Part shown: positions 41,839 to 50,731 of the stretch, one piece after another | How the letters are laid out: each line of letters starts with the position of its first letter | Numbering within the stretch: position 1 is the first letter of the stretch | Assembly (NCBI GenBank): GCA_026990385.1 | Contig: JALXDL010000010.1 | Span: 1-64,000, forward strand | Length of the DNA stretch: 64,000 nt | DNA from: DRKI01 sp011051875 | GTDB lineage: Bacteria; Desulfobacterota; Desulfobulbia; Desulfobulbales; Desulfobulbaceae | Direction of reading: 5' to 3' | Position numbers and translations under genes: made by a program | The notes under the pieces: generated by a model | Told to the model about the DNA's origin: nothing | The model's database searches: none | Seen by the model: the letters and a program-made list of their open reading frames with translations, nothing else

Positions 41839-42627
41839 TCAGGACGGACCGGCAAGTGCCGAGAAGCCGATGCGGACCGCGGCCAGGGCGATACAGGTGG
41901 CCAGGATGAGGCGCAGGGTGTTCACCGGGACCCTCTGGCTGAAGGTGGCGCCCAGGAATGCGGCCGGCACCACGGTGAGGACAATGGGGACGGTGAAGGG
42001 CCAGGCGACCTGGCCCGTGATCGCCTTGCCGAGAAAGGCGGCCAGGGTGGAGAGAAAGACGATGGCCAGGTTGCTGCCGATGGCTATGCGGGTGGGAACC
42101 TTCACGTACAGGGTCATCAGGGGGATGAGGATGAAGGATCCGCCCTGGCCGACCAGGCCGCCGAAGAAACCCACCACCACCGATACCAGGACGGCCCGCG
42201 ACCGGCTGAAGGTGAGGTTCCCTGCCTCGGGATACTCCTCTTCCTGTTTTCCGGGCAGGATAATCAGGACCGCGGCGATGAGCGCCATGAGGGCAAACAC
42301 CAGCAGCAGGAGGTTGTTGTCGGTATGGCGTGCGCTGACGCCGCCGGCAAAGGAGGCGGTGAAAAGGGTGAACCCCATCCAGGTGACGAGCCTGGCCGAG
42401 AGAAAATGGTGCTTACGGTGGGTGAGGCCGCCCGAGATGCAGGCGGCCAGGCCCTGGATTATGGTCAGGCCCGCCACGGTCTGCATGGAGAAAGAGGGCT
42501 GGCCCAGCAGTGGTGGTATGTAGAGCAGCAGCGGCGCCATGATGATGCCGCCGCCGATGCCGAGCAGGCCGGAGAGGAAGCCGGTGATGCCTCCCAGTGC
42601 GCCGATGATGAGCAGGGTCGGCATCAT
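41839..42627 (-). CDS. TauE/SafE-family membrane permease
   Basis: 262 residues with about eight membrane helices in two similar halves: GFLSGLLGIGGGIIMAPLL early and VGFFGGLVGQGGSFILIPLM later, the family hallmark. TauE/SafE proteins move organosulfonates, sulfite or related anions. It starts two bases after the selD stop, so the two are coupled; a selenium-compound or sulfur-oxyanion substrate is possible (inference). Confidence 0.9.
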   Translation of the reverse strand: MMPTLLIIGALGGITGFLSGLLGIGGGIIMAPLLLYIPPLLGQPSFSMQTVAGLTIIQGLAACISGGLTHRKHHFLSARLVTWMGFTLFTASFAGGVSARHTDNNLLLLVFALMALIAAVLIILPGKQEEEYPEAGNLTFSRSRAVLVSVVVGFFGGLVGQGGSFILIPLMTLYVKVPTRIAIGSNLAIVFLSTLAAFLGKAITGQVAWPFTVPIVLTVVPAAFLGATFSQRVPVNTLRLILATCIALAAVRIGFSALAGPS

Positions 42628-42629
42628 GC

Positions 42630-43682
42630 CTATACCAGGGCCAGTCCCACCTCTTCGTCGGTGATCGTGCCGATTCGGACTGCCGTGGACACGCCTGCCC
42701 CGTGCAGGGCCGCGACCAGGTCGTCTGCCTGTTCAGCGGGCACGGAGAGAACCAGCCCGCCCGAGGTCTGCGGATCATAGAGCAGTTCCTCTTCCACCGG
42801 ATCCAGGGAGCGGCTTATCTCCAGCCTGTGCCTGGCCACCATGTCCCGGTTGGGCCGGTTGCTGCCGGTGGTCTCGCCCCTGCGGTACATGTCTGCGGCG
42901 TACGGGTAGAAGGGGAGCTTGTCGAACTCTACCGTGACCCTGGCGTCACAGCCATGGGCCACCTCGAGCAGGTGACCCAGGATGCCGAAGCCGGTGACAT
43001 CGGTGCAGGCATGGAGATCAAAACGCAGCGCCACCTCCATGGCCGGGCCGTTGAGCGCGGCCAGCATGGGCAGAACCTCTCGCTCCAGCTCGGTGAAGGC
43101 GAGTCTGCCCGAGCGGACCGCGTTGAAGAGTACGCCCGAACCCAGGGGCTTGGTCAGGACCAGGGCATCGCCGGGCCGGGCGCCGGCGTTGGTGATTATC
43201 CGGTCCGGATGGACGGTGCCGCTGACAGAGAGCCCGTACTTGGGCTCTTCATCATCCACGGTGTGGCCGCCGACCAGGCAGGCGCCGGCCTCCACCACCT
43301 TGTCGTGACCGCCGCGCAGGATCTCCTTGAGCAACCCCATGTCGAGCTGCCTGGAGGGAAACATCACCACGTTGAGGGCCGTGAGCGGCCGGCCGCCCAT
43401 GGAGTAGATGTCCGAGATGGAGTTGGCCGCCGAGATCTGGCCGAACCAGTAGGGATCATCCACCGGCGGGGTAATGAAATCGACCGTATTGATCATGGCG
43501 ATCTCGTCGGTGAGCCGGTATACCGCCGCATCGTCCGCTGTCTCGATCCCCACCAGCAGGTTGGGATCGGTCGGTGTCGGCAGTCCCTCGAGCGCGTCCG
43601 ACAGAGCCGTCGGACCGATTTTCGCGGCTCAACCGCAGGTCCGGGCAAGCCCGGTCAGTGTTTTCTTTTTGAAGATTTGCAT
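42630..43682 (-). CDS. selD: Selenide, water dikinase, selenocysteine-containing
   Basis: 350 residues when the in-frame TGA at 43631-43629 (codon 18) is read as selenocysteine: RTCGUAAKIGP, where other SelD proteins have CGC or CGU. Later motifs include GIETADDAAVY, SDIYSMGGRPLTALN, GGHTVDD, TDVTGFGILGHL and YDPQTSGGL. It makes selenophosphate from selenide and ATP for Sec-tRNA synthesis. A SECIS-type hairpin follows the TGA. Automatic callers would start at an internal codon near 43553 and lose the catalytic residue. Confidence 0.96.
43596..43615 (-). promoter_or_regulatory. Bacterial SECIS hairpin in selD
   Basis: GTCCGAC and GTCGGAC form a perfect 7-bp stem with loop GGCTCT, starting 13 bases after the UGA. 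That is the position and size at which SelB recognises bacterial SECIS elements. Confidence 0.85.
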
Positions 43683-43938
43683 AGCGCTCCGTTCTCATAT
43701 GGTTTATTTATCAATATCGGTTCACCTATACTGGATATTTATAATACGACCACGGAGTGGCTGTCAATAATAAAAAATGTCTGGAAGCGGGAGTTTTCCC
43801 TGCCAGGAGATTCGCCGGGATAGAGGCGAAAAAGAAAGCCGGAACAGCTTGTTGCGGTTCCGCCTGGCGATAAAACCGGGTCAGGTGGCGCAACCGGTCC
43901 GGTGACCGGGAACCCGTCCGCAACCGTGAGAGGTATCC

Positions 43939-44841
43939 ATCATAGAAACGCGACAACTCAAAGTTTTTGTCACGGTCTACCGGAGCGGCAGTTTCACCAG
44001 GGCCGCGGAGCAGCTCGCCACCAGTCAGCCGGCGGTGAGCGAGCAGATCCGGTCCCTGGAGCGGCGGCTGGGGTGCAGACTGTTTGATCGCCTGGGCCGC
44101 TCCATCAAGCCCACCCGGCATGCAGAGATCCTCTTTCCCAAGGCCATGGCCATCCTGGAGGATATCCGGCGGCTGGAGCAGGAACTTCTGGTCGAGGCCG
44201 ACAATGTCTCGGGAGAGCTGATCCTGGGTGCCAGCACCATTCCCGGCGCATACATCCTGCCCCGCATCGCCACGAACTTCAAGGCCGATCATTCGCAGAT
44301 ATCCTTTGAGATCCGGATAGCAGATTCCGGGGAGGTCATCGACTCGGTTCTCAACCATGATCTGCTCATCGGCATTGTCGGCACCAGGATCTCGTCCACT
44401 AGCCTGAATTTTTTCCCATTTGTCGAGGATGAACTGGTCCTGGCGGCATCTGCCCGGAGGGAACTGCCATCATCCGTTTCGCTGCAGCAGCTTGCGGAAC
44501 TGCCTTTTCTGCTCCGGGAACAGGGCTCGGGTACGAGAAAGACCCTGGAGGAATATGGTCTGAAGAACGGCTTCGGTCTCGACCAGCTCAACGTCGTCGC
44601 CGTACTGGGATCCAACGCGGCTGTCAAGGAGGCGATCAAGGAGGACCTGGGGGTCTCGATTCTTTCTTCAATCTCCATCCGGGACGAGCTGCGGTGCGGC
44701 CGATTGCAGAAGATCCGGATCCAGGGCATGACCCTGAAAAGATCCTTCTACATCACTACCTTGAAAAAACGCACCCTGCCGAACCTGTACACGGTTTTCC
44801 TGGAAACACTCTGTTCACAAAGGTCGTCGCGAACGGCCTGA
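43939..44841 (+). CDS. LysR-family transcriptional regulator with apparent AUC (or AUA) start
   Basis: 300 residues from ATC 43939. IETRQLKVFVTVYRSGSFTRAAEQLATSQPAVSEQIRSLERRLG is a complete LysR HTH beginning at codon 2 (quoted here in parts only: TRQLKVF, SFTRAAEQL, QPAVSEQI). The effector domain has PGAYILPRI and LREQGSGTRKTLE. An in-frame TGA at 43927 and absence of ATG, GTG or TTG before 44035 mean no standard start precedes the HTH. GAGAGG lies before the ATC. Divergent from selD, so it may control selenium or sulfur metabolism. Confidence 0.85.
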   Translation: MIETRQLKVFVTVYRSGSFTRAAEQLATSQPAVSEQIRSLERRLGCRLFDRLGRSIKPTRHAEILFPKAMAILEDIRRLEQELLVEADNVSGELILGASTIPGAYILPRIATNFKADHSQISFEIRIADSGEVIDSVLNHDLLIGIVGTRISSTSLNFFPFVEDELVLAASARRELPSSVSLQQLAELPFLLREQGSGTRKTLEEYGLKNGFGLDQLNVVAVLGSNAAVKEAIKEDLGVSILSSISIRDELRCGRLQKIRIQGMTLKRSFYITTLKKRTLPNLYTVFLETLCSQRSSRTA

Positions 44842-44865
44842 AAATGCCATGAATGCAGGGAGCAG

Positions 44866-44917
44866 CGCAAAAAGGTCCGCAGGCATATTTGAAATATTCC
44901 GAGGAATCCTTTTTGCG
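44866..44917. terminator. Stem-loop after the LysR gene
   Basis: CGCAAAAAGG (44866-44875) and CCTTTTTGCG (44908-44917) are perfect 10-bp arms around a 32-base loop that itself contains AT-rich dyads. It lies 24 bp past the stop. The loop is long for a terminator, so it may be a bidirectional processing hairpin. Confidence 0.5.
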
Positions 44918-44988
44918 TTGTGACACAGCAAGGCGTGGTGTTTTCGGCCCTTCCGGCAGATCGCTTGTGTAATATGCCGGCTGGGTGA

Positions 44989-45027
44989 GGAGGCCTGATC
45001 GGACGAAGATGGGGCACTGGTGAACGT
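44989..45027 (+). repeat. MITE-like element, half copy
   Basis: GGCCTGATCGGACGAAGATG followed by GGGCACTGGTGAACGTT corresponds to one arm of the elements at 20048-20191 and 26011-26152 (reverse orientation), ending in the same GGTGAACG terminus. The other half is absent or unrecognisable. It lies about 95 bp before the next gene. Confidence 0.6.
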
Positions 45028-45121
45028 TCCAGGGAGGATCTTGTCCATTGTGGTGTGAATTGCTAAAATTGTAGAGGAATCTTCACCTGTTGGATGGTGG
45101 AGTCAGGGACCGGGGGGAGAG

Positions 45122-45949
45122 ATGCGCAGGAGAGGCAAAGGATGGATGACCGGCGCCGGCATCTGGCTGCTGCTGGCTGCGCTGGCAATGCCGTTGCGGG
45201 CCGGACCGGCCGACACCGGGGAAATCGTCTTTCTGGCCCATCTGCCCGGACCGTTCACGTTCGTGGAAGATGGGCGGCTGCAGGGGTTTGCGGTGGATCT
45301 CGTCCGCGAGATGATGGACAGGGCCAGTCATTCACGGCAACTGGTGATCTATCCGTTCAAGCGGGCCCTCTGGACCGTGCAGCACAGGCCGCGGCATGCC
45401 CTGTTCATTGTTGCCAGGAGGCCGGAGCGGGAAAAAACCATCAAGTGGGTGGGGCCGTTGATTTCGAGCAGTGTCTATTTTTACCGGCAAAAGGACAGCC
45501 GGGTCCGGGTGAACACTCTTGACGACGTGCCCAGGCTGACCGCCGTCGGCGTCGGCCTGGGCAATGCCGATGACGTCTATCTCCATAGCCTGGGCTTTAC
45601 CAATATCCACCAGGTGGAAAACCAGCTCCAGTCGATCCGGATGCTCCATTATGGCCGGGTCGATGTGACTCCGGTCAGTGAACTGGCCATGCCGTGGCTG
45701 GCCGCGAAGGCGGGTATCGACCCGGCAGACCTGGAACGGACCGATGTCAGGCTGTATGACTCTGTCCTCTACCTGGCGTTTTCCCTGGATGTGCCTGATA
45801 CGACAGTGGCACGCTGGCAGCGGGCACTTGATGAACTCAAGGATTCCGGCCGCCTTGATGCGATCGGCAGGCGCTGCTTTCCCCGGATGTCAACTCCTGC
45901 GGGGAATGAATCGCCGTCGGCCGCCTCCGGCCGGACAGCGGTGGAATAG
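45122..45949 (+). CDS. Periplasmic solute-binding protein (SBP family 3-like)
   Basis: 275 residues with a signal peptide (GIWLLLAALAMPLRAGPA). LPGPFTFVEDGRLQGFAVDLVREMM is the family-3 opening; KWVGPLISSSVYFYR and the C-terminal DVPDTTVARWQRALDELKDSG fit the group. No ABC permease or ATPase adjoins it, so it may act as a sensor-type or orphan binding protein. Ligand unknown. The next gene starts four bases after its stop. Confidence 0.82.
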   Translation: MRRRGKGWMTGAGIWLLLAALAMPLRAGPADTGEIVFLAHLPGPFTFVEDGRLQGFAVDLVREMMDRASHSRQLVIYPFKRALWTVQHRPRHALFIVARRPEREKTIKWVGPLISSSVYFYRQKDSRVRVNTLDDVPRLTAVGVGLGNADDVYLHSLGFTNIHQVENQLQSIRMLHYGRVDVTPVSELAMPWLAAKAGIDPADLERTDVRLYDSVLYLAFSLDVPDTTVARWQRALDELKDSGRLDAIGRRCFPRMSTPAGNESPSAASGRTAVE

Positions 45950-45953
45950 CGCA

Positions 45954-46859
45954 ATGACCGACCGGCCCGAATCCCTGGTCATCCGGCCGCCCTCGGAGTG
46001 GCGCAGTCTGCTGGTGCGGATCACCCGCGGCTGCAACTGGAACCGGTGCCGCTTCTGCGGCATCTATCCGGCCATGGGCCAGACCGGTTTTTCCATCCGT
46101 TCCCTGGCGGAGATCTGCAGTGACATCGACCTGCTGGTCCGGCTCCATCCCCGGGCCGAGACCGCCTTTTTCGGTGATGCCGATCCCCTGGCAGCCGGCA
46201 TGGAGATCTTTTGCGGCGCGGCCCGGTACCTGCGACGGTGCAGGCCGGTGCAGCGGCTGACCTGTTACGGCCGTATCGCCACTCTCCACCGTCTGGGCCC
46301 GGAAAATATCCGCAGGCTGGCCGAGGCGGGCCTGGACCGGATCCATGTCGGCCTCGAGTCCGGTGACGCCGGGATCCTGCGGCGGCAGCGCAAAGGCCAG
46401 TCGCCGGAAATGGCGGTGCAGGTGGCACGCTGGCTGAAGGAGGCCGGCATCGAGCTCTCCTGCTATGTCCTGCTCGGCCTTGGCGGCAGGGACCGGTGGC
46501 GGCAGCACATCACCGGGACCGCCCGGCTCGTCAACACCATTGAACCGGAATTTGTCAGGATTCGCCGGTTGTGGCTGCACGGCAATGCGGAGAACGGTTG
46601 TCCGCTCTGGCAGGAGGTGGCGACCGGAGCCTTTGTCGAGCAGAGTCCCGAGGGCACGGTGCGCGAGGTCGAGCTGCTGCTTGGGCTGCTGCACCCCCTG
46701 AACACCTTTTTTGCCTGCGACCATGCCAACAACTATATCCAGGTCAGCGGCCTCCTGCGCGAGGACCGGGACGAGATGCTCGCCGAGGTGCGGGAGTTTC
46801 TCGCCCGACCGGAAGAGCAGCGCCGGGTACACTACACCGTGATCGGCTCCAGGATCTGA
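45954..46859 (+). CDS. Radical SAM protein
   Basis: 301 residues. CNWNRCRFC is the CxxxxCxxC variant of the [4Fe-4S]/SAM motif, spaced C-x4-C-x2-C instead of C-x3-C-x2-C. AFFGDADPLAAG, GLDRIHVGLESGD and YVLLGLGGRDRW follow the elongator-protein/HemN-like radical SAM barrel. The reaction is unknown. The coupled upstream binding protein gives no clear substrate. ATG 45954 was chosen as it precedes the typical TDRPESLVIRPP lead-in. Confidence 0.88.
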   Translation: MTDRPESLVIRPPSEWRSLLVRITRGCNWNRCRFCGIYPAMGQTGFSIRSLAEICSDIDLLVRLHPRAETAFFGDADPLAAGMEIFCGAARYLRRCRPVQRLTCYGRIATLHRLGPENIRRLAEAGLDRIHVGLESGDAGILRRQRKGQSPEMAVQVARWLKEAGIELSCYVLLGLGGRDRWRQHITGTARLVNTIEPEFVRIRRLWLHGNAENGCPLWQEVATGAFVEQSPEGTVREVELLLGLLHPLNTFFACDHANNYIQVSGLLREDRDEMLAEVREFLARPEEQRRVHYTVIGSRI

Positions 46860-46879
46860 GCCTGAGGCGCGGCTGGTTC

Positions 46880-47665
46880 TCAGGCCAGAACATGGGGCGG
46901 CACCAGGAAGTCGAACAGGTCCTCTTCCATGGGCGATGATTCCCGGTATTCCCCGGCAAACCGCTGCTGGAGCAGGTCTTCCGCCCGGGCGACGGCCAGC
47001 GCCGGTTCCCTGGTGTCGATCTCCGCCTGCTCCATCGCTTCCCTCGTTCTCCGGCCAATCCGGCCGTCGATGTTGCCGAGTTCGTAACCCAGCCGGATCA
47101 GCGATGCCTGGAGCCGGGCCGCATCCTGGTTGTCGCCAAAGGCGTCCACCCGGACCCCGATGGCCAGGATGGCCGAGACCGCCATGGCCTTGTAGGGCGG
47201 CATGTTGTCTCCCCTGCCGGCCCGGTAGTAGTCGGCCACCCGGCGGTGGCTGCCCGGGCAGTCAAAATGCCATGCCTCGCTCTTTCTCCTGTCCGGCGCC
47301 CCGATGATGGGAAAGACCCCCCGGCGCTCCGCCATCTCCCAGAATTCGGCCAGCGGTATCCTCAGGTCCCGCAGGGAAAGATCAAAGGCCCTGCCTGCCT
47401 CGTGCATGGAGCCGCCCGGTGGCGGGCTGTAGGCCTTTTTCTTGCCGCTCTTCCAGTCCAGGTGCGCCTGGAGCTGCATGTCATGGCTGCGGAACAGGTC
47501 CGAGAGGATCAGCCGTCCCCCGGCCTTCCGCAGGTCTCCGGCCAGGCCCCGGATCGCTTCACGCACATCGGGTGGCGCGAGCGCCATCCTTTCCGGCAGC
47601 AGAACCCGTTCGCTATGGACCTTGTAGATGGAGAGGATCTCCACCCTGGTCAGTGGTGTTTTCAT
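46880..47665 (-). CDS. M15-type D-Ala-D-Ala carboxypeptidase-like protein with peptidoglycan-binding domain
   Basis: 261 residues. SDLFRSHDMQLQAHL, GGSMHEAGRAFDLSL (metal His and Asp) and EAWHFDCPG (second metal His) define a VanY/M15 zinc peptidase. From about residue 190, LQASLIRLGYELGNIDGRIGRRTREA is a peptidoglycan_binding_1 helix bundle. No signal peptide is seen at ATG 47665, which has AGGAGG upstream, so how it reaches the wall is unclear. Confidence 0.85.
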   Translation of the reverse strand: MKTPLTRVEILSIYKVHSERVLLPERMALAPPDVREAIRGLAGDLRKAGGRLILSDLFRSHDMQLQAHLDWKSGKKKAYSPPPGGSMHEAGRAFDLSLRDLRIPLAEFWEMAERRGVFPIIGAPDRRKSEAWHFDCPGSHRRVADYYRAGRGDNMPPYKAMAVSAILAIGVRVDAFGDNQDAARLQASLIRLGYELGNIDGRIGRRTREAMEQAEIDTREPALAVARAEDLLQQRFAGEYRESSPMEEDLFDFLVPPHVLA

Positions 47666-47967
47666 TGTTTCCTCCTGCTCCCCTTTTTTTTGATTTGTTA
47701 CCAGGTTGTTACCCGGAAGGTGATATTGTTGCCACACAGCCGGGTCCGGACCCGGGTCGGGTCGGCCGGGAGGCGGTCCCCGGCCCGGACAGAGGAGAGC
47801 GGTTCCGTGGATCCGACTGCAACCATGATGCCCGGAAAGCCGGGAGGTTGCAACCCCGGTGACACAGAGCACCTCCATCGGGGAGCCTTGGGCAGTCCGC
47901 ATGATTCACCCGGATCATTGCGGGAACATCTCTTCATCATTGCAGCACAAGACAGGGAGGAACAGAC
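47666..47967 (+). other. Divergent intergenic region with a structured segment
   Basis: 302 bp. Includes an inverted-repeat-rich block at 47809-47915, described separately. No gene is supported. Confidence 0.5.
47809..47915 (+). promoter_or_regulatory. Candidate structured leader RNA upstream of the protease gene
   Basis: GACTGC (47815-47820) pairs with GCAGTC (47892-47897). Inside are CCCGG/CCGGG (47831-47844) and GGAGGT/ACCTCC (47843-47848, 47871-47876). The nested stems suggest a folded 5' leader. I cannot assign it to a known riboswitch class. Confidence 0.45.
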
Positions 47968-50658
47968 ATGACCAGTGAAAAAGTAATGGCCTCGGTTATC
48001 CTGAAGTCGCGCAGCGGGCTTTCGGTGCGCCGTGATCCGGAGAAATTCTCTCTGAACAGTATCGACGCCTTCAGGCCGGAGGCCGGCAAGGTCGATGACG
48101 TTGCAGGCAGGCTTGCAGAGGCCGGGTTCACGGTGGAGACACAGACGGCGGTCGGATTGTCTTTTTCCGGCCCGGCAGAGCTCTTCGAGTCGGAGTTCAG
48201 CATCAGGGTGCGGCGCAGAAAAATGCTGATCCGGGAGCCGGATGCGCCGGTGCGGGAGCTTTCCTTTTTTGAGGCGAGCCAGCCGGGCTTCATGAGCAGC
48301 CGGATCGAGGCGGCTGCGGAAGAGGTGCGCCTGGCCGTGCCCGGTATTCCTTTTCACAATGCCGTGCCGCCGGCACCCCTGCCGCCCTATTATCACCTTG
48401 ATGTGATCGGTGATGTACCCGATCTGCTCAATGCCGATGGCCTTCATGCGGCGGGCATCACCGGCACCGGGGTCCGGGTTTCGATGATCGACACCGGCTT
48501 TGTCACAAGGGTGACGGAAACCCATCCCTCCACCGGACCAACCAGTGTCAACGTCGATCACACCGTGCGCGCCGTTGAGGGGATCTGGCTGTCTTCCGAT
48601 GCAGCCCACTCCGGGGTCAATTATTTCACCGGCGGCAACTTTGCCGGTACCACCATCAACCTTGGCACCCCGCTTCCCTCCAGCCCGGTCTCCGTTGATA
48701 TCGTGTACAGCTGCTTTCATCCCCATTACCTGGCTCAGGGGTATACCATCGATGATATCCGGGCCGTTGGCGGCCTGGACGTGAATACCGACGAGTACGG
48801 CCACGGGACGGCAATGGCAGCCAACGTTCTTGCGGTGGCCCCGGGCTGCACCTTTTCCTTTGTCAAATATTCCAATGGTGGCGGGAGCTTTCCCCTGGCC
48901 GGATTCCAGGCTGCGATCCAGCACCAGAATCCGGACGTGATCACCTGCAGCTGGGGAACCTATGGCATTGACAATGCCCTTGTACTGGAGATCGTCAATG
49001 CGGTGGCCAATGGCATTGTGGTCATCTTTGCCGCCGGCAACGGCCATACCGACAATCCGGCCGCCGGCGTGACAACGGTGGCGCATCCTGACCTGATCTC
49101 GGCCGGCGGCGCCTATCCCATCCAGGGAGGCGGGCTGCGGGCCTCCAACTACGCATCCAGCTACGACTCCTTTATCTACACCAACCCGCAACGCCACTGC
49201 CCGGATATCGTCGGCCTGGTAGGCGAGAAGCCCCGGGCCTGCCTGATCATGTTGCCCACAGAACCTGGCAATGCCATGGATAACAATCTGGCCAGCTCTG
49301 GCGCCTTTCCCAATGGCGACAACACGGCAACCGATGACGGCTGGTGCGTGTGCAGCGGCACCTCGGCGGCGGCTCCGCAGACAGCCGGTGTCTGCGCCCT
49401 GCTGCTGCAGCAGCATTCCGCTCTGAGTCCCATGGCAGTCAAGAACATCCTCGAGAATTCCGCTGTTGATGTCCTGACCGGGACGAGTAACAACGGCGAA
49501 AGCGCAGGACCCGGCTGGGACCCTGCCACCGGTTTTGGCCTGCTTGATGCGGAGGCGGCGGTGAATTATCTGCACGATGGCCGGTTCGATCCCTATATCC
49601 GTGACAGTGTCAATGATAACGGTACCGAACCGGCCGGTGCCAGCAGACTGTGGGCAAGCCCGGATATCATTGTCCGCAACGAGCCCCTGGATGATCCGCA
49701 ACAGGAGATCGGCCAGGTACTCAAGCACCACAGTGATCTCTCCGATCAGGTGGAGGATGGTCAGGACAATTTCATATATCTTCGGATCCAGAACCGGGGC
49801 ACGGTGACAGGAGACTGCACCGCCACCGTCTATTTCACTGATCCGGGCATGTTCGCCAATCCTGCCGCATGGACCGATATCGGGCAGCTGGTGGTCAACA
49901 ATCTGGCGCCTGGCGAGTTCCGGGTGGTGGGCCCGCTCACCTGGCCGGACAGCCAGATCCCGACCAGCGGCCATTATTGCCTGGTCAGCATTCTTGACAG
50001 CGCCTCGGATCCGGCGCCGGATCTGACCGCCATCACCTCGACCGGCGATTTCATCAGCATGGTGCGGAACCGTAACAACGTGGCCTGGAAAAACATCGAT
50101 GTCGAGGATGTGATTCCCGGCGGGGCATCTTCCTGGAGTTTCTATATGGAAGGACCGCAGGGAACCGGGCATCAGGCGGACCTGCTGATCGACCTGGACG
50201 AATTCCCGGCCGAGGCCACGGTCCTGGTCCGGATGGTGAAACGACTGGCCGATACAGCGACCCTGGATCACCTGACTGTTGCAGATCAGTCACAGATCTA
50301 CACCACCCTGGCCCATGCCGGCGGTATGGGGAGCGTTGAGGGCATGGATTTCAAGTCAAACGAACGGACCAAGGTTACCATCTATTACACCATACCTGCA
50401 GGGACCCATGACGGATCCTATACCATGCGCGCGACCCTGCGTGTGGACGGTAGCGAGGTGGGTGCCTATACCAAGATTGTCAATGTCTCCCATTTCGCCT
50501 ATGTTGGTAACCGGCGGAGCAAGGAAATCCACCGGCGCGAGTGTCCATGGGTAAGGAAAATGCGGCATTATAACCGGATACCGCTGGTCGACCTGGAAGC
50601 GGCCCGCAGGCGCGGTTTTGACAACTGTGCCTTCTGCATAGGCGGTTCGCTGCGTTAG
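47968..50658 (+). CDS. Subtilisin-like (S8) serine protease with prodomain-like N-region and C-terminal Cys/His module
   Basis: 896 residues. Residues 7 to about 130 form a domain resembling a pro-kumamolisin-type propeptide (GFTVETQTAVGLSFSGPAEL) and matching the next gene's product. Catalytic triad: Asp175 (SMIDTGF), His279 (EYGHGTAMA), Ser466 (SGTSAAAP); oxyanion Asn358. The Asp-His spacing is about 70 residues longer than in subtilisin. Beta-rich domains follow. The last 50 residues (YVGNRRSKEIHRRECPW...CAFC) resemble the Ada-type zinc-binding module. No signal peptide, so it is cytoplasmic or exported unconventionally. Confidence 0.88.
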   Translation: MTSEKVMASVILKSRSGLSVRRDPEKFSLNSIDAFRPEAGKVDDVAGRLAEAGFTVETQTAVGLSFSGPAELFESEFSIRVRRRKMLIREPDAPVRELSFFEASQPGFMSSRIEAAAEEVRLAVPGIPFHNAVPPAPLPPYYHLDVIGDVPDLLNADGLHAAGITGTGVRVSMIDTGFVTRVTETHPSTGPTSVNVDHTVRAVEGIWLSSDAAHSGVNYFTGGNFAGTTINLGTPLPSSPVSVDIVYSCFHPHYLAQGYTIDDIRAVGGLDVNTDEYGHGTAMAANVLAVAPGCTFSFVKYSNGGGSFPLAGFQAAIQHQNPDVITCSWGTYGIDNALVLEIVNAVANGIVVIFAAGNGHTDNPAAGVTTVAHPDLISAGGAYPIQGGGLRASNYASSYDSFIYTNPQRHCPDIVGLVGEKPRACLIMLPTEPGNAMDNNLASSGAFPNGDNTATDDGWCVCSGTSAAAPQTAGVCALLLQQHSALSPMAVKNILENSAVDVLTGTSNNGESAGPGWDPATGFGLLDAEAAVNYLHDGRFDPYIRDSVNDNGTEPAGASRLWASPDIIVRNEPLDDPQQEIGQVLKHHSDLSDQVEDGQDNFIYLRIQNRGTVTGDCTATVYFTDPGMFANPAAWTDIGQLVVNNLAPGEFRVVGPLTWPDSQIPTSGHYCLVSILDSASDPAPDLTAITSTGDFISMVRNRNNVAWKNIDVEDVIPGGASSWSFYMEGPQGTGHQADLLIDLDEFPAEATVLVRMVKRLADTATLDHLTVADQSQIYTTLAHAGGMGSVEGMDFKSNERTKVTIYYTIPAGTHDGSYTMRATLRVDGSEVGAYTKIVNVSHFAYVGNRRSKEIHRRECPWVRKMRHYNRIPLVDLEAARRRGFDNCAFCIGGSLR

Positions 50659-50731
50659 GCCGCGGCCGGTCCACATGCGATGCGGGATGAGGCCTCCTTT
50701 GACAGCGGAAGACAGCGGTAACGACAGGATC

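Noticed and set aside
43860..43938. Possible cobalamin-riboswitch box (CCGCAACCGTGAG) before the LysR gene
   Set aside because: The GCCACTG box and the rest of the aptamer are missing; only short hairpins such as CCGGTC/GACCGG are present.
47698..50271. An 857-codon open frame antisense to the subtilase
   Set aside because: Shadow of the protease gene; no recognisable domains, and the protease has an intact triad.
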